DNA of 64,000 nt from Meira nashicola (taxonomy: Eukaryota; Basidiomycota; Exobasidiomycetes; Exobasidiales; Brachybasidiaceae), in NCBI GenBank assembly GCA_001600355.1, contig BCJU01000003.1, forward strand, positions 310,001 to 374,000, given 5' to 3'. Numbering within the stretch: the first letter of the stretch is position 1; every line of letters starts with the position of its first letter. This document shows, piece by piece, positions 39,427 to 50,438 of this stretch. Below the pieces are notes generated by a model, which searched no databases, was not told where the DNA came from, and was given only the letters and a program-made list of their open reading frames with translations. The position numbers and the translations under genes are program-made.

Positions 39427-41121
39427 ATGAGGAAAAAGATAAAAGAACGCGAAGAGATACACAAACAATTTGACCATCATCACTTAACAGATATCAGAGC
39501 AAATATGCCTTCACCATCTTGGCGAAAACATTTAATAGAAGCTCAATTAGAAAGAGTAACGAAGGATAATTATAATGATGTTGCAAGAAGAATCGTAATG
39601 ATTTTAGATTCACGTTCAATCGTTCAATCAACTTCACATTTAGTCGTTCAACGTATAAATAGATGGTATATGCCTTCTTTTTCGGAAGAATTAGATCGTT
39701 CAAAAAGAAATATTTGTGATAACTTTCTCGCAAGTTTATTACATGCAATTGCTGTACGTACAAAACATATTAAAGGAGTTCCAACAAGAGAAGGTCTTTC
39801 AGGTATTCCTTTATTCAAATCAGATTTATTATCAACAAGTTTACATGGTCGTCAAAGGATTGGACCTGTTGTAGTTTCATTATTTAATAGTGGAAATATG
39901 ATGATTGATGACGTTGTTGAAATCGTTGAAGCATGTTTAGAACCAATTCAATCTTCAATATTTTTACAACGTTTAAGTGATGCAATTCTAATAATAGAAT
40001 TCGCACAAAAACAAATGATGAAATTTAATTTTGATCAATTTGTTTTTTTAATGGATCAAATTCAATCTTTTTTAATTAAAAATCAAGATTGGGCTTCAAA
40101 AAAAATTCGAATTTGTGATCGTGATATTCCAAATTTATTTCAACGTTTTTTTACACTTCAAAAGAGTTTAAAACAAACGGAAGAAATGCAAAGGAATGAA
40201 ACAGAAAGTGTTCGCAAATCTTCTATGCAAACTAGTACAGACGTTTATTCAATGACAATTAGTAGACTATCAGAAGATTATGAAGAAGAAGAAGAAAGTT
40301 TATTTAATCAAACAATATCTTCTTACTCTGAAGATGATGATGATGATGAAGAAGAAGAAGCACATGATGGAACGACTGCTTCAACTATGGATGGTAAATA
40401 CTCCTATAGCGAAGGTGGAACGGTGATTGATATAAGTCCCGCTTTAGCTTCAAGTCAAATTAAAAGTGCATTTATGGAAAGTACATCAAGTTTAATAAGT
40501 TCAGAAATTATACCAAAAGAAGCTATAATGCCTTCAGTATTTAAAGTACCAACTCGATTAGCCCAAGAAAGACAAGTTAAACCATCAAAATCAACGATCT
40601 TACAAGACGTTTTCGTTCCTTTACAAGTTGATATAACACAATCTGGTGAACTTCTTTCGGAATGTTTAATGAAAGAGATTGAATTTTTACAAAATAATGA
40701 TGATGAAGATGAAAAGACTCCAACAATCAACAAAGATAAATTTGATGCTCAAGAAGAAGAGGAAGAAGAGAGTTTATCTTCAATTATTCAAGTTGGAAAA
40801 CTTCCAAATACGATTCGATTCTTTTTTCCCGCTAAAGAATTCACAAAAGAACAAGTTAATTTTATTACACAAGTGATGAAAATTGAATTAAATAATATTG
40901 GAAATGAAATCATATTTTATAACAATCAACAACATTCTCCTTCTTCTTTTGCTATCGCTGCGGATAAATTTCAACTTCTTAATGATGGTTCAGCTTTTCA
41001 AACTTTTCATATAGGTCAAGAAATTGAAATTGACGTAATTTATTCGGCAAATATGACTTTATCTCAAATTTCAGATTTCGGTCAAAAGATCGTTCAAATT
41101 TTAACTTATAATGCTTTTTAG
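39427..41121 (+). CDS. Hypothetical protein with acidic linker
   Basis: The 564-residue single-exon protein begins MRKKIKEREEIHKQFDHH; ATG 39505 (MPSPSWRKHLIEAQ) is an alternative start. The N-terminal 260 residues look like an all-helical repeat domain, with ILDSRSIVQSTSHLVVQRIN, FLASLLHAIAVRTKHIKG, GPVVVSLFNSGNMM and LQRLSDAILIIEFAQKQMMK. A Ser/Glu/Asp-rich linker (including DDDDDEEEEE) follows around residues 280-320. A C-terminal domain near 450-560 includes TIRFFFPAKEFTKEQVNFIT and ANMTLSQISDFGQKIVQILT. The N-terminal region resembles a MIF4G-like or nuclear-transport helical fold, but I do not recognise a family. Confidence 0.75.
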   Translation: MRKKIKEREEIHKQFDHHHLTDIRANMPSPSWRKHLIEAQLERVTKDNYNDVARRIVMILDSRSIVQSTSHLVVQRINRWYMPSFSEELDRSKRNICDNFLASLLHAIAVRTKHIKGVPTREGLSGIPLFKSDLLSTSLHGRQRIGPVVVSLFNSGNMMIDDVVEIVEACLEPIQSSIFLQRLSDAILIIEFAQKQMMKFNFDQFVFLMDQIQSFLIKNQDWASKKIRICDRDIPNLFQRFFTLQKSLKQTEEMQRNETESVRKSSMQTSTDVYSMTISRLSEDYEEEEESLFNQTISSYSEDDDDDEEEEAHDGTTASTMDGKYSYSEGGTVIDISPALASSQIKSAFMESTSSLISSEIIPKEAIMPSVFKVPTRLAQERQVKPSKSTILQDVFVPLQVDITQSGELLSECLMKEIEFLQNNDDEDEKTPTINKDKFDAQEEEEEESLSSIIQVGKLPNTIRFFFPAKEFTKEQVNFITQVMKIELNNIGNEIIFYNNQQHSPSSFAIAADKFQLLNDGSAFQTFHIGQEIEIDVIYSANMTLSQISDFGQKIVQILTYNAF

Positions 41122-41598
41122 AAGAAGACTTTATTCATTTTTTTCTTTTTTTTATCATCTCAATCCAAGTTCATATGTATATAGAATATAGAGTATAATG
41201 GTCATTGTTCATGCTCTCTTTTAGCGTGAGAGCGCAGCGCTGTGCAACGCCAGACGCCTGCTTTTGTCTTCTCCGCATCCGCCCATTTAAGGCCTTTTCT
41301 AAGTGGACTGACTAGTCACAAAATTAAAGTTAGAATGGATTCCCCCGCTATAGCCCCAAAAGTTGCATAAAATAATAGGTTAAACGGCTTGGGCTCAGCA
41401 TCAGAGTTGCTTTTTTTTTTGTTAACGCGAATAACTTACGCGCCGGCGCCTTAATAAAGGTAAAAAAGAGTTAACATTTAGGCTCACCTTTGCATGAACA
41501 CATATTGCCATCCATCATCATCTACTCTTCTTCACTGATCATCGTATTTCGCATATATGCAATAAAAGCTATATTTCTCGTTTCTGCCACTGAACTTG
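41122..41598. other. Intergenic region upstream of kinase gene
   Basis: This 477-bp spacer contains a short GC-rich GAGCGCAGCGCTGTGC patch near 41230 and ACGCGCCGGCGCC at 41440. No gene is seen. Confidence 0.55.
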
Positions 41599-44500
41599 AT
41601 GGCACAAGCCAAATCTCAAACTTCAACTCCACCAAGAGGTCAAGCAATCTCTGTTCCAAGTCAATCTTCTAATCAACCTTTCGCATCATCAGAAAGGAAT
41701 CGTATCGTTACACCTCTTTTTGACCCTCACGGGTTAGGATCGGCTTTGGCCGATTCGACTGATGAAGAATATCAATTAATCTCAAACGATGATCCTCCTG
41801 TCGACAAGTATGATGAGCTAAATACTGCGAAAGTTGCAGATTCCAATAAAAAGGATGAAACTGAAGAAGCAAAAAGACGTGGGAGACGTAGGAGAAGTTC
41901 AGAATTTGTCAAATTGCAATCAGAGCCTTCTCGTCCGAATGATTTAGCGACAGGAACAAATATTTTTGCTTCATCCAAACGTGAAGAATCTACAGCATCA
42001 CAATCTTCTAGGCTGTGGTGGCAGCGAGACGATAATGGTGAAAATGAAGGGGCGGGAGATATCGCTTCTTCTTCTCATGCAGTCAGAACGCCATCATCCT
42101 CTGTATTCCGTCAAAGACCGCTTATCGATGTGAACACTCGACAAGCAAGAAGTCGACAAGCTTCTGATGGTACAACAGGATCGTCACAATCACCTATGGT
42201 TCGTTCACCTGCTGCTGCTTTTCTCTCTAGCATGAACGATATGCTAGCCTCACCTCCATCATCCGTCATTTCAACTTCTGGGCGTAATTATTCAATGAGC
42301 CCATCTCGACATGGAAATCAGCAAATAAGTACGTCCACCACTTTTGATGCAATCGGCTCTTCAATGCCAAATACGCGATCAATACCCGGAAGCCAAGAAT
42401 CCGCCGGTCAATTGGGTTTGGCTAGAGCAGCAGCGCAATTGTACAACACTGTTCAAGAGAGTCCTAGTTTACAGAGCATGTCATCTTTTTCTGGTCATCA
42501 TGTCACAAACATTAAACCTGACGAAGAAGGAGCAAGGCTAGGACCAGGAGGACGATATATGCTAGGTAAAACGATCGGCTTTGGTGGATTTTCTACCGTA
42601 CGTGAGGCATGGGATATGGGTGAAGGCGTAAAGGAGAATGTAGTTGACGATAATGAGACCAAACATTGGCATAGAGTTGCTGTCAAGATCGTTTATTCTT
42701 CTTCGGATAATGATCAGAAGGAAAATAGTGAAAAAGAATCTCAAGTTCAAGAACAATCTGAAGAATTAGAGCTGTGGAAATCCATACCAGCTCATCCCAA
42801 TCTTCTTCCGCTTCTTTATCATGAAAGAATTCATTTAGACGAGACTACGATGGCTAGCGGAACTGGAAAGACGATTGATTTTCTCGTCATGCCTTTCTGC
42901 GAAGGGAATCTTTTGACCTATGTGAGGTCGAATGGTGACTCTCTGCTGGACGTTCGAACTAGACCTTCTTCAAGAAAGAATTCAGTAATTGATACTGGAC
43001 TAGAGAGAAATTCTTCAAATCGAAGCTCACGCGATGCAGATCAACCTGAAAATAGCCCTTCATCTCGATATAATCGAACAGGATCAGGATTCATTCCTCA
43101 TGGTCATCGCTCAAATACGGCAAACGATCGAATCGTTTCTGCACCTCTTTCTGTCTTATTGGCACGTTCATCTTCCTTAGCAACTTCACCTGCATCAAAT
43201 GCATCTCCCGTAAGGTCTGTTGGTAGTGTACAAACAGGATCAATCTTACGCAGTACATCTATGCGACAAAGGCAAGCATCAGTACAACCAAGTCGTGGTC
43301 TGCCGGTGTCAGTTGCAAAAGACGTTTTAAGACAGATTGCTGAAGCTCTTTTATGCTTACATCATAAAGCTAGTGTTTTGCATGGTGACATCAAACTCGA
43401 AAATGTACTTGGACAGCAATGGATCGCGCCACATACACATCACCCGTCCACAACCTCTGATGAAGTAGCGGATCTGTCTTATGGTGCTTCACGAAAGCAC
43501 ACGAGATCAAACGATTCAGATCTTTCTTCGAATCCTCTGGAGCAATCCAATAACATCGCTTCAATCTGCTGGCGTGTGGCAGATTTCGGCTTGGCACGCA
43601 AGATTCCTAGCAAAGAAGAAGTAAAGGGTGAACCTGAAGGTCATTGGGTTCCTTCATTGGCTCATACGCGTACTTACGGTCATCGAACCAACAAACATCA
43701 TCAAACGGCTATCTCTCAGTCAGCTGCCCATCTACGAAGACATAGCTCCTATGCAGGAGGCATAAGCTCCGCACAACCCCGCTCGCAGGCGGGATCATTG
43801 GCTTATGCTGCCCCTGAGATCTTCATGGTACCCGACACAGATGATCCGGATGGAAGCTCACCTTTCGCGCCTGATATGTGGGCTTTGGGCTGCATTGTCT
43901 ATGCCATCTTTGCAGGTCGATTGCCATTCTCAGATACATTTGAGCCGCGATTGCAAAACAAGATCATACAAGGAAAATGGGAAATGCCAGAGAGGTTGAA
44001 GAGACGTACGCAGCGACCAGAGAAGAGAATGAAAGTAGGTGATACTTCTTCGATTGCGAATGGAGATTCTTCTATGAGCCGTGCAGAAAGTTTTGGAGAA
44101 CAGTCACACATCAGGCGACAAACAATTCAGCACGGAGATGGTAGAGGCCCAAATGTATCAGGGCTATCTCGCAAAACCAATGAAGAAGGACCGATCGATT
44201 TGAGCGCAAGTATGCCGAGTTTACCTCCAAGGAGATCAGATGTGATGACAAAAAGTGATAGCAATCAGTCTATCATCATTGCCGATCAGAGTGATTTGAC
44301 TATGTCGCAAAATATAGGCGAAGAAGATCCCATGTCCGATGACGAGACTATCGATGTCGAATTCGATGGAAAGAGTAAAGATCGTGTTGCAATCAGACGT
44401 ATTCTACATGGGTTATTGGAACCCGATGCAACAAAACGATGGACGATCCTACAATTATCGCAGGACGAATGGGTCTCAGGCAGTGCTGAGACAGAGATTG

Positions 44501-45564
44501 GTACTGAGAACGTCATAGCTGGTCTACCTTCTACATCTTCAGAGAGACTCAAGCAAGGCCTTGATTCCGACTTACCATCCAGTTTACGAGAGGAGATCGA
44601 TCCACGATCGAGCAATATTGCCCATACTACCATTCCTGAATACGACGATGTACCGGAGTTGCAACATCATGAATTTTCCGAAATTCACAAGAAGCGTTCA
44701 TCCTACTTCTCGGGCTATATGGACGAAAGTCTAGGCGATGTCAGACGGGGACGTGCACCTAGACGTGCTGATGACGGAGAAGATTCGACAAAGAAATCGA
44801 AGCCAATCGCTATCGATCGAAGCAAGAGTAGAAGCAGAAGTCGGGTACGTGACGATACAAGCGTTTGGGGTCCAGACATAACACCAGGAGGTGGTGGTGG
44901 GTTCAATTGGAGACAACAACAACAGCAGCAGCAAGAGAATCGTCATTCTCCATCTTATGAGTATCGTCCTCAACTTGGTTCATCTGTTTCCGATACACGA
45001 GCGCGGCAAAGTAGAAGTTCTCGTAGCAGCAGTGTCGATCAACATCATATCCGTGGCAGAAAATTAGCAAAAAGTCAAAGTGGTCCAGGCACCGAAAATG
45101 ACGATGGTAGTCGTAAAAAAGGAGAAAGAAGCGAGAGTAGAAGTGCAAGTGGTAGTGGAAGAGGAGGAAGCCGGAGCAGGAGTAGAAGTAGGAGAACAGA
45201 TTTGGATTTGATCATGCCACAGCTATCTCTGCATCGTAGCCATTTGGCAAACGAAGTTGAAGACATTTCAAGTAGGGAAGGATCACCAGCACCTGCTGTT
45301 GCATTACATCCTGATGATCATAATGCTGAACGAGCTTCTATTTGGAAGAGTCCTCTACGTGCTCGAGATCGATTAGTAGCTAATCTAAAAGGAAGCAGCG
45401 GACATAATAGTAGCGGAACGAGTACTCCAAAAGATCGCCGAATTTCTGCAACAGACGGACAAGAATCAGCAAAGGATAACATTCCTGAAGAGCGCAGCCT
45501 TAGCGTCAATAGTCAGAATGAAGAAAGACCTTGGTGGCAGCGAGGACATAATTCGAAGCATTGA
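41599..45564 (+). CDS. Large Ser/Thr protein kinase with HGD catalytic loop
   Basis: The start is ATG 41599; only a TTG lies just upstream. The product is about 1321 residues. After a 310-residue Ser-rich N-terminus, the kinase domain runs from about residue 320 to 955. It has the glycine loop GFGGFSTV, VAVKIV (ATP Lys), a catalytic loop HGDIKLENVL at about 595, ADFGLA at about 660, GSLAYAAPE and DMWALGCIVYAIFAGRLPF. The lysine-preceding Arg of HRD is replaced by Gly, a non-RD arrangement. Long Ser-rich insertions lie before the catalytic loop, after DFG, and before the final helix EPDATKRWTILQLSQDEW. The tail is RS-rich (repeated SRSRS). It is probably an active fungal CAMK-like kinase, orthologue unclear. 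It is convergent with the HINT gene. Confidence 0.88.
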   Translation: MAQAKSQTSTPPRGQAISVPSQSSNQPFASSERNRIVTPLFDPHGLGSALADSTDEEYQLISNDDPPVDKYDELNTAKVADSNKKDETEEAKRRGRRRRSSEFVKLQSEPSRPNDLATGTNIFASSKREESTASQSSRLWWQRDDNGENEGAGDIASSSHAVRTPSSSVFRQRPLIDVNTRQARSRQASDGTTGSSQSPMVRSPAAAFLSSMNDMLASPPSSVISTSGRNYSMSPSRHGNQQISTSTTFDAIGSSMPNTRSIPGSQESAGQLGLARAAAQLYNTVQESPSLQSMSSFSGHHVTNIKPDEEGARLGPGGRYMLGKTIGFGGFSTVREAWDMGEGVKENVVDDNETKHWHRVAVKIVYSSSDNDQKENSEKESQVQEQSEELELWKSIPAHPNLLPLLYHERIHLDETTMASGTGKTIDFLVMPFCEGNLLTYVRSNGDSLLDVRTRPSSRKNSVIDTGLERNSSNRSSRDADQPENSPSSRYNRTGSGFIPHGHRSNTANDRIVSAPLSVLLARSSSLATSPASNASPVRSVGSVQTGSILRSTSMRQRQASVQPSRGLPVSVAKDVLRQIAEALLCLHHKASVLHGDIKLENVLGQQWIAPHTHHPSTTSDEVADLSYGASRKHTRSNDSDLSSNPLEQSNNIASICWRVADFGLARKIPSKEEVKGEPEGHWVPSLAHTRTYGHRTNKHHQTAISQSAAHLRRHSSYAGGISSAQPRSQAGSLAYAAPEIFMVPDTDDPDGSSPFAPDMWALGCIVYAIFAGRLPFSDTFEPRLQNKIIQGKWEMPERLKRRTQRPEKRMKVGDTSSIANGDSSMSRAESFGEQSHIRRQTIQHGDGRGPNVSGLSRKTNEEGPIDLSASMPSLPPRRSDVMTKSDSNQSIIIADQSDLTMSQNIGEEDPMSDDETIDVEFDGKSKDRVAIRRILHGLLEPDATKRWTILQLSQDEWVSGSAETEIGTENVIAGLPSTSSERLKQGLDSDLPSSLREEIDPRSSNIAHTTIPEYDDVPELQHHEFSEIHKKRSSYFSGYMDESLGDVRRGRAPRRADDGEDSTKKSKPIAIDRSKSRSRSRVRDDTSVWGPDITPGGGGGFNWRQQQQQQQENRHSPSYEYRPQLGSSVSDTRARQSRSSRSSSVDQHHIRGRKLAKSQSGPGTENDDGSRKKGERSESRSASGSGRGGSRSRSRSRRTDLDLIMPQLSLHRSHLANEVEDISSREGSPAPAVALHPDDHNAERASIWKSPLRARDRLVANLKGSSGHNSSGTSTPKDRRISATDGQESAKDNIPEERSLSVNSQNEERPWWQRGHNSKH

Positions 45565-45706
45565 AAGAAAGGATTGTATCAATATACCCTCTTATGTAAA
45601 TTACTCTTATCGCACCACAACTCATGTGTAGAATGTGTACCATGCTTTATTAATCTTTTCAGTCAATATCAATATCATATACTATTATCAAGAACAAAGA
45701 TAAAGA

Positions 45707-46347
45707 TTAGAGTTTCTCTTTAATTTCGTCATATGCCTGGAGAAGGGGGTAAGTTGAAAAAGGATATTGTCAGTATTGCCCAGCATGCATGATATGCTTA
45801 GAGATAGACGTACCTTTTGCAAAGCTTCTTGATCTGGTTGTTGGGTAGGCCAGCCGATGACTAGACCACTTTCTTCGCTTGGCTTGGGGATCATATGGAC
45901 TAAAGGGAAAGATAAGAATGAAGAATGAGAGTTGTTTAGTGAGAAGGCAAAGAATTATGTTCAACAACAAAACGCACAATGAACATGATCGACTTGTTGA
46001 TGAGCTAAACGACCATTATTTTGTAAAATGTTATATTGTTCTGCACCGCTTGCTTTTGCTAATTTTTTGGCAATAGGTAAAAGTTCTTGTAAATGTTCAT
46101 CTGGAATATCTGTTAATTTTGCTCCATGATATTTTGGTACGACTAAACAATGTTTTGGGGCAATTGGTCCGATATCTAAAAATGCGAATGTCTTTTCGGT
46201 TTCATATAACTTTTTTGATGGAATCTTTCCTGCAATGATTTTACAAAAGATGCTTTTAAATAGAGAGAGAAGGTTTGGTCAGTTTATATGTTTTGAATGA
46301 ATGAATCAATGAATCTTTTTTACTCACCAATTGGCGTCTGTTGCCAT
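45707..46347 (-). CDS. HNT1: HIT-family nucleotide hydrolase (HINT/Hnt1-like)
   Basis: Four exons: 46347-46328, 46252-45978, 45899-45814 and 45736-45707, each joining in phase, give 136 residues. The N-terminus has CIFCKIIAGKIPSKKLYET (zinc-like CxxC and the HINT start), then FAFLDIGPIAPKHCLVVPK. The histidine triad HVHFHMIP is formed across the second splice junction. The end is EALQKAYDEIKEKL. HINT proteins hydrolyse adenosine 5'-phosphoramidates and act as cytosolic or nuclear regulators. The first exon is only 20 nt. The gene is divergent from SPT4, 393 bp apart. Confidence 0.92.
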
Positions 46348-46740
46348 TTTGAATAATGTGCGAGTGGGTAACGTGATGGGCTATTTCGAAAAAGAGGGGG
46401 GAGATGGATGAGAATGAAATGATGATGTTGCTTGCACACGACAGCTAAGAGGAGTAATGGTGTTTAAATGCAACAAATGCACGATCCACTTTTCGCTCGG
46501 TCAAGCCGATTTCTCCGCAAAAGTGGGCCAGGCCAATTCAAGCCTATTTTGCGTAGTCTACATAGACGCGCCGGCGCCCAGGGTGCTAGTTAACCTAGAG
46601 GAGTTCGAGAGGTACACAATCGCGTCCAAAAAAGGCGAAGAAATTAGACGCACTTTTTATCTTGACACAAAGAAGCATTATTTCTTTCATTCTCTACCAT
46701 CAACTCTTCTTCTTGTACACAGTACGAATTCGTCAACACA
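46348..46740. other. Divergent promoter region HNT1/SPT4
   Basis: These 393 bp separate two divergent genes. A GC-rich GACGCGCCGGCGCCCAGG patch lies near 46566-46582 and resembles the ACGCGCCGGCGCC at 41440. No other gene is seen. Confidence 0.55.
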
Positions 46741-47203
46741 ATGACTTCGAGAGCAGATCATTTACGTTCTTGTCTCGGCTGTAAATTCGTACAAAGGGCA
46801 AAAGAGTTTTCTCAACGTGGATGTCCAAATTGTGAAGCAATTTTAGAGGTTTGTATAAACGATTGTTGTTTTTTTTGGATGAAATCTTGTACAAGCTAAT
46901 GCTAACGTAAATGACCCCTTCTTTCACATACAGATGATGCAAGATACAGAACAAGTTATTCGATGCACTACTAGCAATTATGATGGTCTTATCGCTTTGA
47001 TCAAACCAGAAGAAAGTTGGGTAGCTAAATGGCAACGGATAGGTACGTTCTTTTCTCCAGTCCTTTTTGCTACTTCACTTTTACTGACTTACTTCCTTTT
47101 TCCATCTTCTCGTCGAGCAGAGAAGAGAGTACCTGGTTTATATGCAGTCAAAACTGAAGGCAATCTACCACAGGATTTGCAAGAGCGAATGCGTGGTGGA
47201 TGA
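46741..47203 (+). CDS. SPT4: Transcription elongation factor Spt4
   Basis: Exons 46741-46848, 46934-47042 and 47121-47203 join in phase to give 99 residues, the family length. The four-Cys zinc ribbon is CLGCKFVQ with CPNCE. The body is DTEQVIRCTTSNYDGLIALI, then PEESWVAKWQRI, then VPGLYAVKTEGNLPQDLQER. Spt4 pairs with Spt5 to form DSIF, clamping RNA polymerase II during elongation. The Spt5-binding and zinc residues look intact. It is convergent with the KH gene. Confidence 0.95.
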
Positions 47204-47730
47204 GAGAATGTTGGTCAGTAAAACGATCAGCCTGTATTTGTACGTTTGTCAGCCTCGATTGGTGATTTAAAAATTGTCTAAAATCAATTTCCAATAACAC
47301 AAAGCGAAACTTTGAGAATACCACAACATGATTAGCATCGAGCACATTATGATCAGTTCGTCGACATGTGTTTTTCACACTCCTAGAAACTCGCCTACGT
47401 CATCACAATCAAAATGGAGTAAATCAATTTCATTACTCTGGGATTTATATCTTTTACGAACTTTCATTTTTGTTGGATTGTATAATGAACACAGCTTGAA
47501 GTGCTTTATTATGATAAATCGAGAAGTTTTTTGAATCTGAAAAAATAAGAAAGGGAGATCAGGTCGGATACATAGTTACAATTTGGTGGGCGGAAAAAGG
47601 TGGAGCTTTGATGAAAGGAGGAGGGATTTATAGATTTGTGTTTCTCTACCCGTCACAAAGGAGATTCTTGCCGATTTTGATTTGTGTATGAATTGAATGA
47701 GGAGTCAAAAAAGAGAGCTCTTATACATCT
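47204..47730. other. Convergent 3' intergenic region SPT4/KH gene
   Basis: This 527-bp stretch lies between two convergent genes. It is AT-rich; I see no further gene. Confidence 0.5.
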
Positions 47731-48966
47731 TTATTGACGGGGAGGATTGTTTGCTAAGCGTACTTTCTCTTGTTCTAAACGTTGATAGAGTAACTGAACG
47801 GCCATTTGGATATTAGCAGGCGGTCCTGTGATGGTAACCAAACGTTCATTACCAGCTCCACCAGCAGCAACACCAGCGCCAGGTTCCATAATCTTGATAT
47901 GACTTCCGCTCATTTGTCGAACTTCATTAATCTTTTGGCCACCTTTACCGATAATGCATCCGACCAAATCGTTAGGCACAAAGATCTGTTGCGTTTGCGA
48001 TCCGGGAGGAATTTGTGATGCACCTGGTGCGCCAAAGTTGCCAGCAGGAATTTGTGGCATTGCATTGGCCGGGAAATTGAATCCGGGCATCGCAGGTGCG
48101 GGAGCACCATAAGCTTGAGGTGTTGTCCGTGCAGGACCTGGAGTAGGACGGTAGATGAGATTGTTTGCTGCACGATCTTGATGCTCCAATAAGATTGATC
48201 CAACATAGTATACGGCAATGTGAACGGCATCAGCGACACCAGAAATGTTCAACACACGTTCGGTACTGCCAGGAAGGATGGCTTCAGCGGCTGTCAATCG
48301 TGCACCACTTGCTTCTTGAATTTCTTTAATTTTTGTGCCCTGTTTACCGATCACGGAACCCATACGAGAATGAGGGACGATGAAGCGAATTGTTACGGCT
48401 CGACTGCCGGGTATGGATGGTTGATCAAATGGTTCATCGTTAATCCTTCGAACGATTAGACCAAATGCTTTGCTTACTGCGTCCAAAGCACCAGCAACAG
48501 TAAGAATCCGTTCTGGATTACCAGGTAAGCTTTCGCTGATTGTCAATTTGGCGCCACTCTTTTCGCGAATTTCGTTGATATGTTTACCTGCTTTACCGAT
48601 AATGATACTTGCGTCACCAGTCACAATAAGTGCACGCATGGAGATATTAGCAGGAGGTGCTTCAGCTTCAGCATGTCCGCTATCATTTTGTTGAAGATCG
48701 GCAGTACCAGCGGGTAAAGATTGCTTAGCAGCTTCGCCAATGCTATTGGAGGTATGTGCTTTCTCTGTTCCTTTGTAATCTTCTCCATCTTGTGTTGTAC
48801 CCAAGTCGACATTGTCGGACTCTTCGTTCTTTGTCAAACTTTGTTCGTCTGCCATTTTGGTGTTGGATGTGTGATTGTTTTGTTCTTCTTCTTTCGTACG
48901 TTTACTATCGTTACCTCGTACAAGCGATTGAGAAGGTGAACGAGCTCTTTTTGTCGTGTCTGCCAT
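47731..48966 (-). CDS. Triple KH-domain RNA-binding protein (PCBP/Rnc1/Pbp2-like)
   Basis: The 411-residue single-exon protein has a charged N-terminus with KRARSPSQS and then three KH domains. These carry the signatures IIIGKAGKHINEIREKSGAK (about residue 115), SVIGKQGTKIKEIQEASGAR (about 210) and CIIGKGGQKINEVRQMSGSH (about 335). Each has the GxxG loop, and the linker between KH2 and KH3 is Gly/Pro/Ala-rich. The layout matches yeast Pbp2/Hek2, S. pombe Rnc1 and metazoan PCBP proteins, which bind C-rich or CU-rich RNA and regulate mRNA stability, localisation or translation. Which orthologue group it belongs to needs a phylogeny. It starts at 48966. Confidence 0.92.
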   Translation of the reverse strand: MADTTKRARSPSQSLVRGNDSKRTKEEEQNNHTSNTKMADEQSLTKNEESDNVDLGTTQDGEDYKGTEKAHTSNSIGEAAKQSLPAGTADLQQNDSGHAEAEAPPANISMRALIVTGDASIIIGKAGKHINEIREKSGAKLTISESLPGNPERILTVAGALDAVSKAFGLIVRRINDEPFDQPSIPGSRAVTIRFIVPHSRMGSVIGKQGTKIKEIQEASGARLTAAEAILPGSTERVLNISGVADAVHIAVYYVGSILLEHQDRAANNLIYRPTPGPARTTPQAYGAPAPAMPGFNFPANAMPQIPAGNFGAPGASQIPPGSQTQQIFVPNDLVGCIIGKGGQKINEVRQMSGSHIKIMEPGAGVAAGGAGNERLVTITGPPANIQMAVQLLYQRLEQEKVRLANNPPRQ

Positions 48967-50438
48967 GGAGGATATAGTTGAACCTTTTTGTCAGAATGAA
49001 TCCACAAACGAATTAAGCCTTCTCAATTCGTTTTGTTGCACGCAGCGATGTGGAAGAAGCGGCGACAAGTGGTAGGTGAATGTAAACTAGTGAGGAAACG
49101 AGCAAGATTATCTTGAAGGAAAAAGGCGGTACTTTGAGATTGGGAGATCGATAGGTTTAGGAAATGCGGAAGGAAATGAAGGAGAGGGAGTGATGGGTCA
49201 GGACTGAGGGTTGCAAGAAAAGGGATTAGAGGATTGGAGCAGCATCGATGATGAGATTCAATTGTGGAAGTAGAGCTTATTCAACATCACACAACCTTCT
49301 TTTGTATTGTGATGCTAACAGGATGGTCTCTCAGATATCCATCTGTTCTACTTTGACTCCGGTAGTACGGTTCTGACTCAGTCTAAATCTACTCACATAT
49401 TATTTGAGCCGTCCGTAGCCTCCAAAATGTTGTTGTCGTTTAAGATGTTGAATTACAGAAATGAAGGGAGTTGAATTTTGAATAATTCTCAGGCTTTTTT
49501 TCAAAACACGTCCGCTTGACCTGGAACACCTTCTCGTCCAAAGCTTCTGACCAAACCAAAGTAGAATACAGTCAACTTGTCAAAAATGAATTTTTATGTG
49601 TTATTTGATCGTTCGATTGAGGTTGGATTGATGACCTTCTTTGATGTTCTTCTAAAATTGTTTTAGCAGGAACGATGACCTGTTAAAAGCCCTACTGCTC
49701 CAAAAAATAATTGAAGAAGTTTGAGCAAAGAAGAAGAGAAGAAATAAGCGTGCGAAGTGAATCGCTCTTAAAGTTGAATGATGATGATGATATTCAAACA
49801 GAAGAAAGGGTAAAGCTTGCTATTTCATGCATCCTCCTCCAGCAGCGCAGCACAAAGGCGCACTAACTTTGGAGCAGCTTTTTGACACGCATGCATACGC
49901 ACATATGTAAAAATGCGCCCGCCAATCCAGCGTGAAGCAAGCCAAAATAAAGTACAGTAACTGGCGCAGCGCACACATTTTTACGCCTCTTTTTATGATG
50001 AGTGGCCACTCTTCTAATAAGAAATAAGATGTTACGCCAGTAAAATGCGTGCTTTATGGAACGGCACACGAACCCTACATTTATTGTGTTTTCCGATCTC
50101 GTGTTCGTTTATCTTGTATGGGGGTGATTAGGCGTCATACAAATACTCTAAAAAGTGCGGTCTCGGAACTCTATCATCTAAACTGTGCTTTAACGCGGTC
50201 AGAAGATTGCAACATTCTCTTCAAACTCATCTTGTTTAAAGGAAGGAACGGAAGCATAACAAATTCTCGATTCTTTGTTTGTTGAACAATTGATAATAAT
50301 CAAGAAGAACGTTCACCTCCACACGTGACAATTATACACGTATTTAATCGGGGATATTCTAATATCAAGCCCCCATTGCAATACCCCCACCTCTTTGAAG
50401 CTACCACAACAATCTATTAAAAAGAAATACATAGAAGA
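48967..50438. other. Long intergenic region upstream of KH gene and KGD4
   Basis: These 1.47 kb separate the divergent KH gene and KGD4. I see ATG/TGA trinucleotide runs near 49777-49795 and a GCGC-rich patch (GCAGCGCAGC) near 49841-49863, but no coding or RNA gene. A long 5' UTR with an intron for the KH gene is possible but unsupported. Confidence 0.5.
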
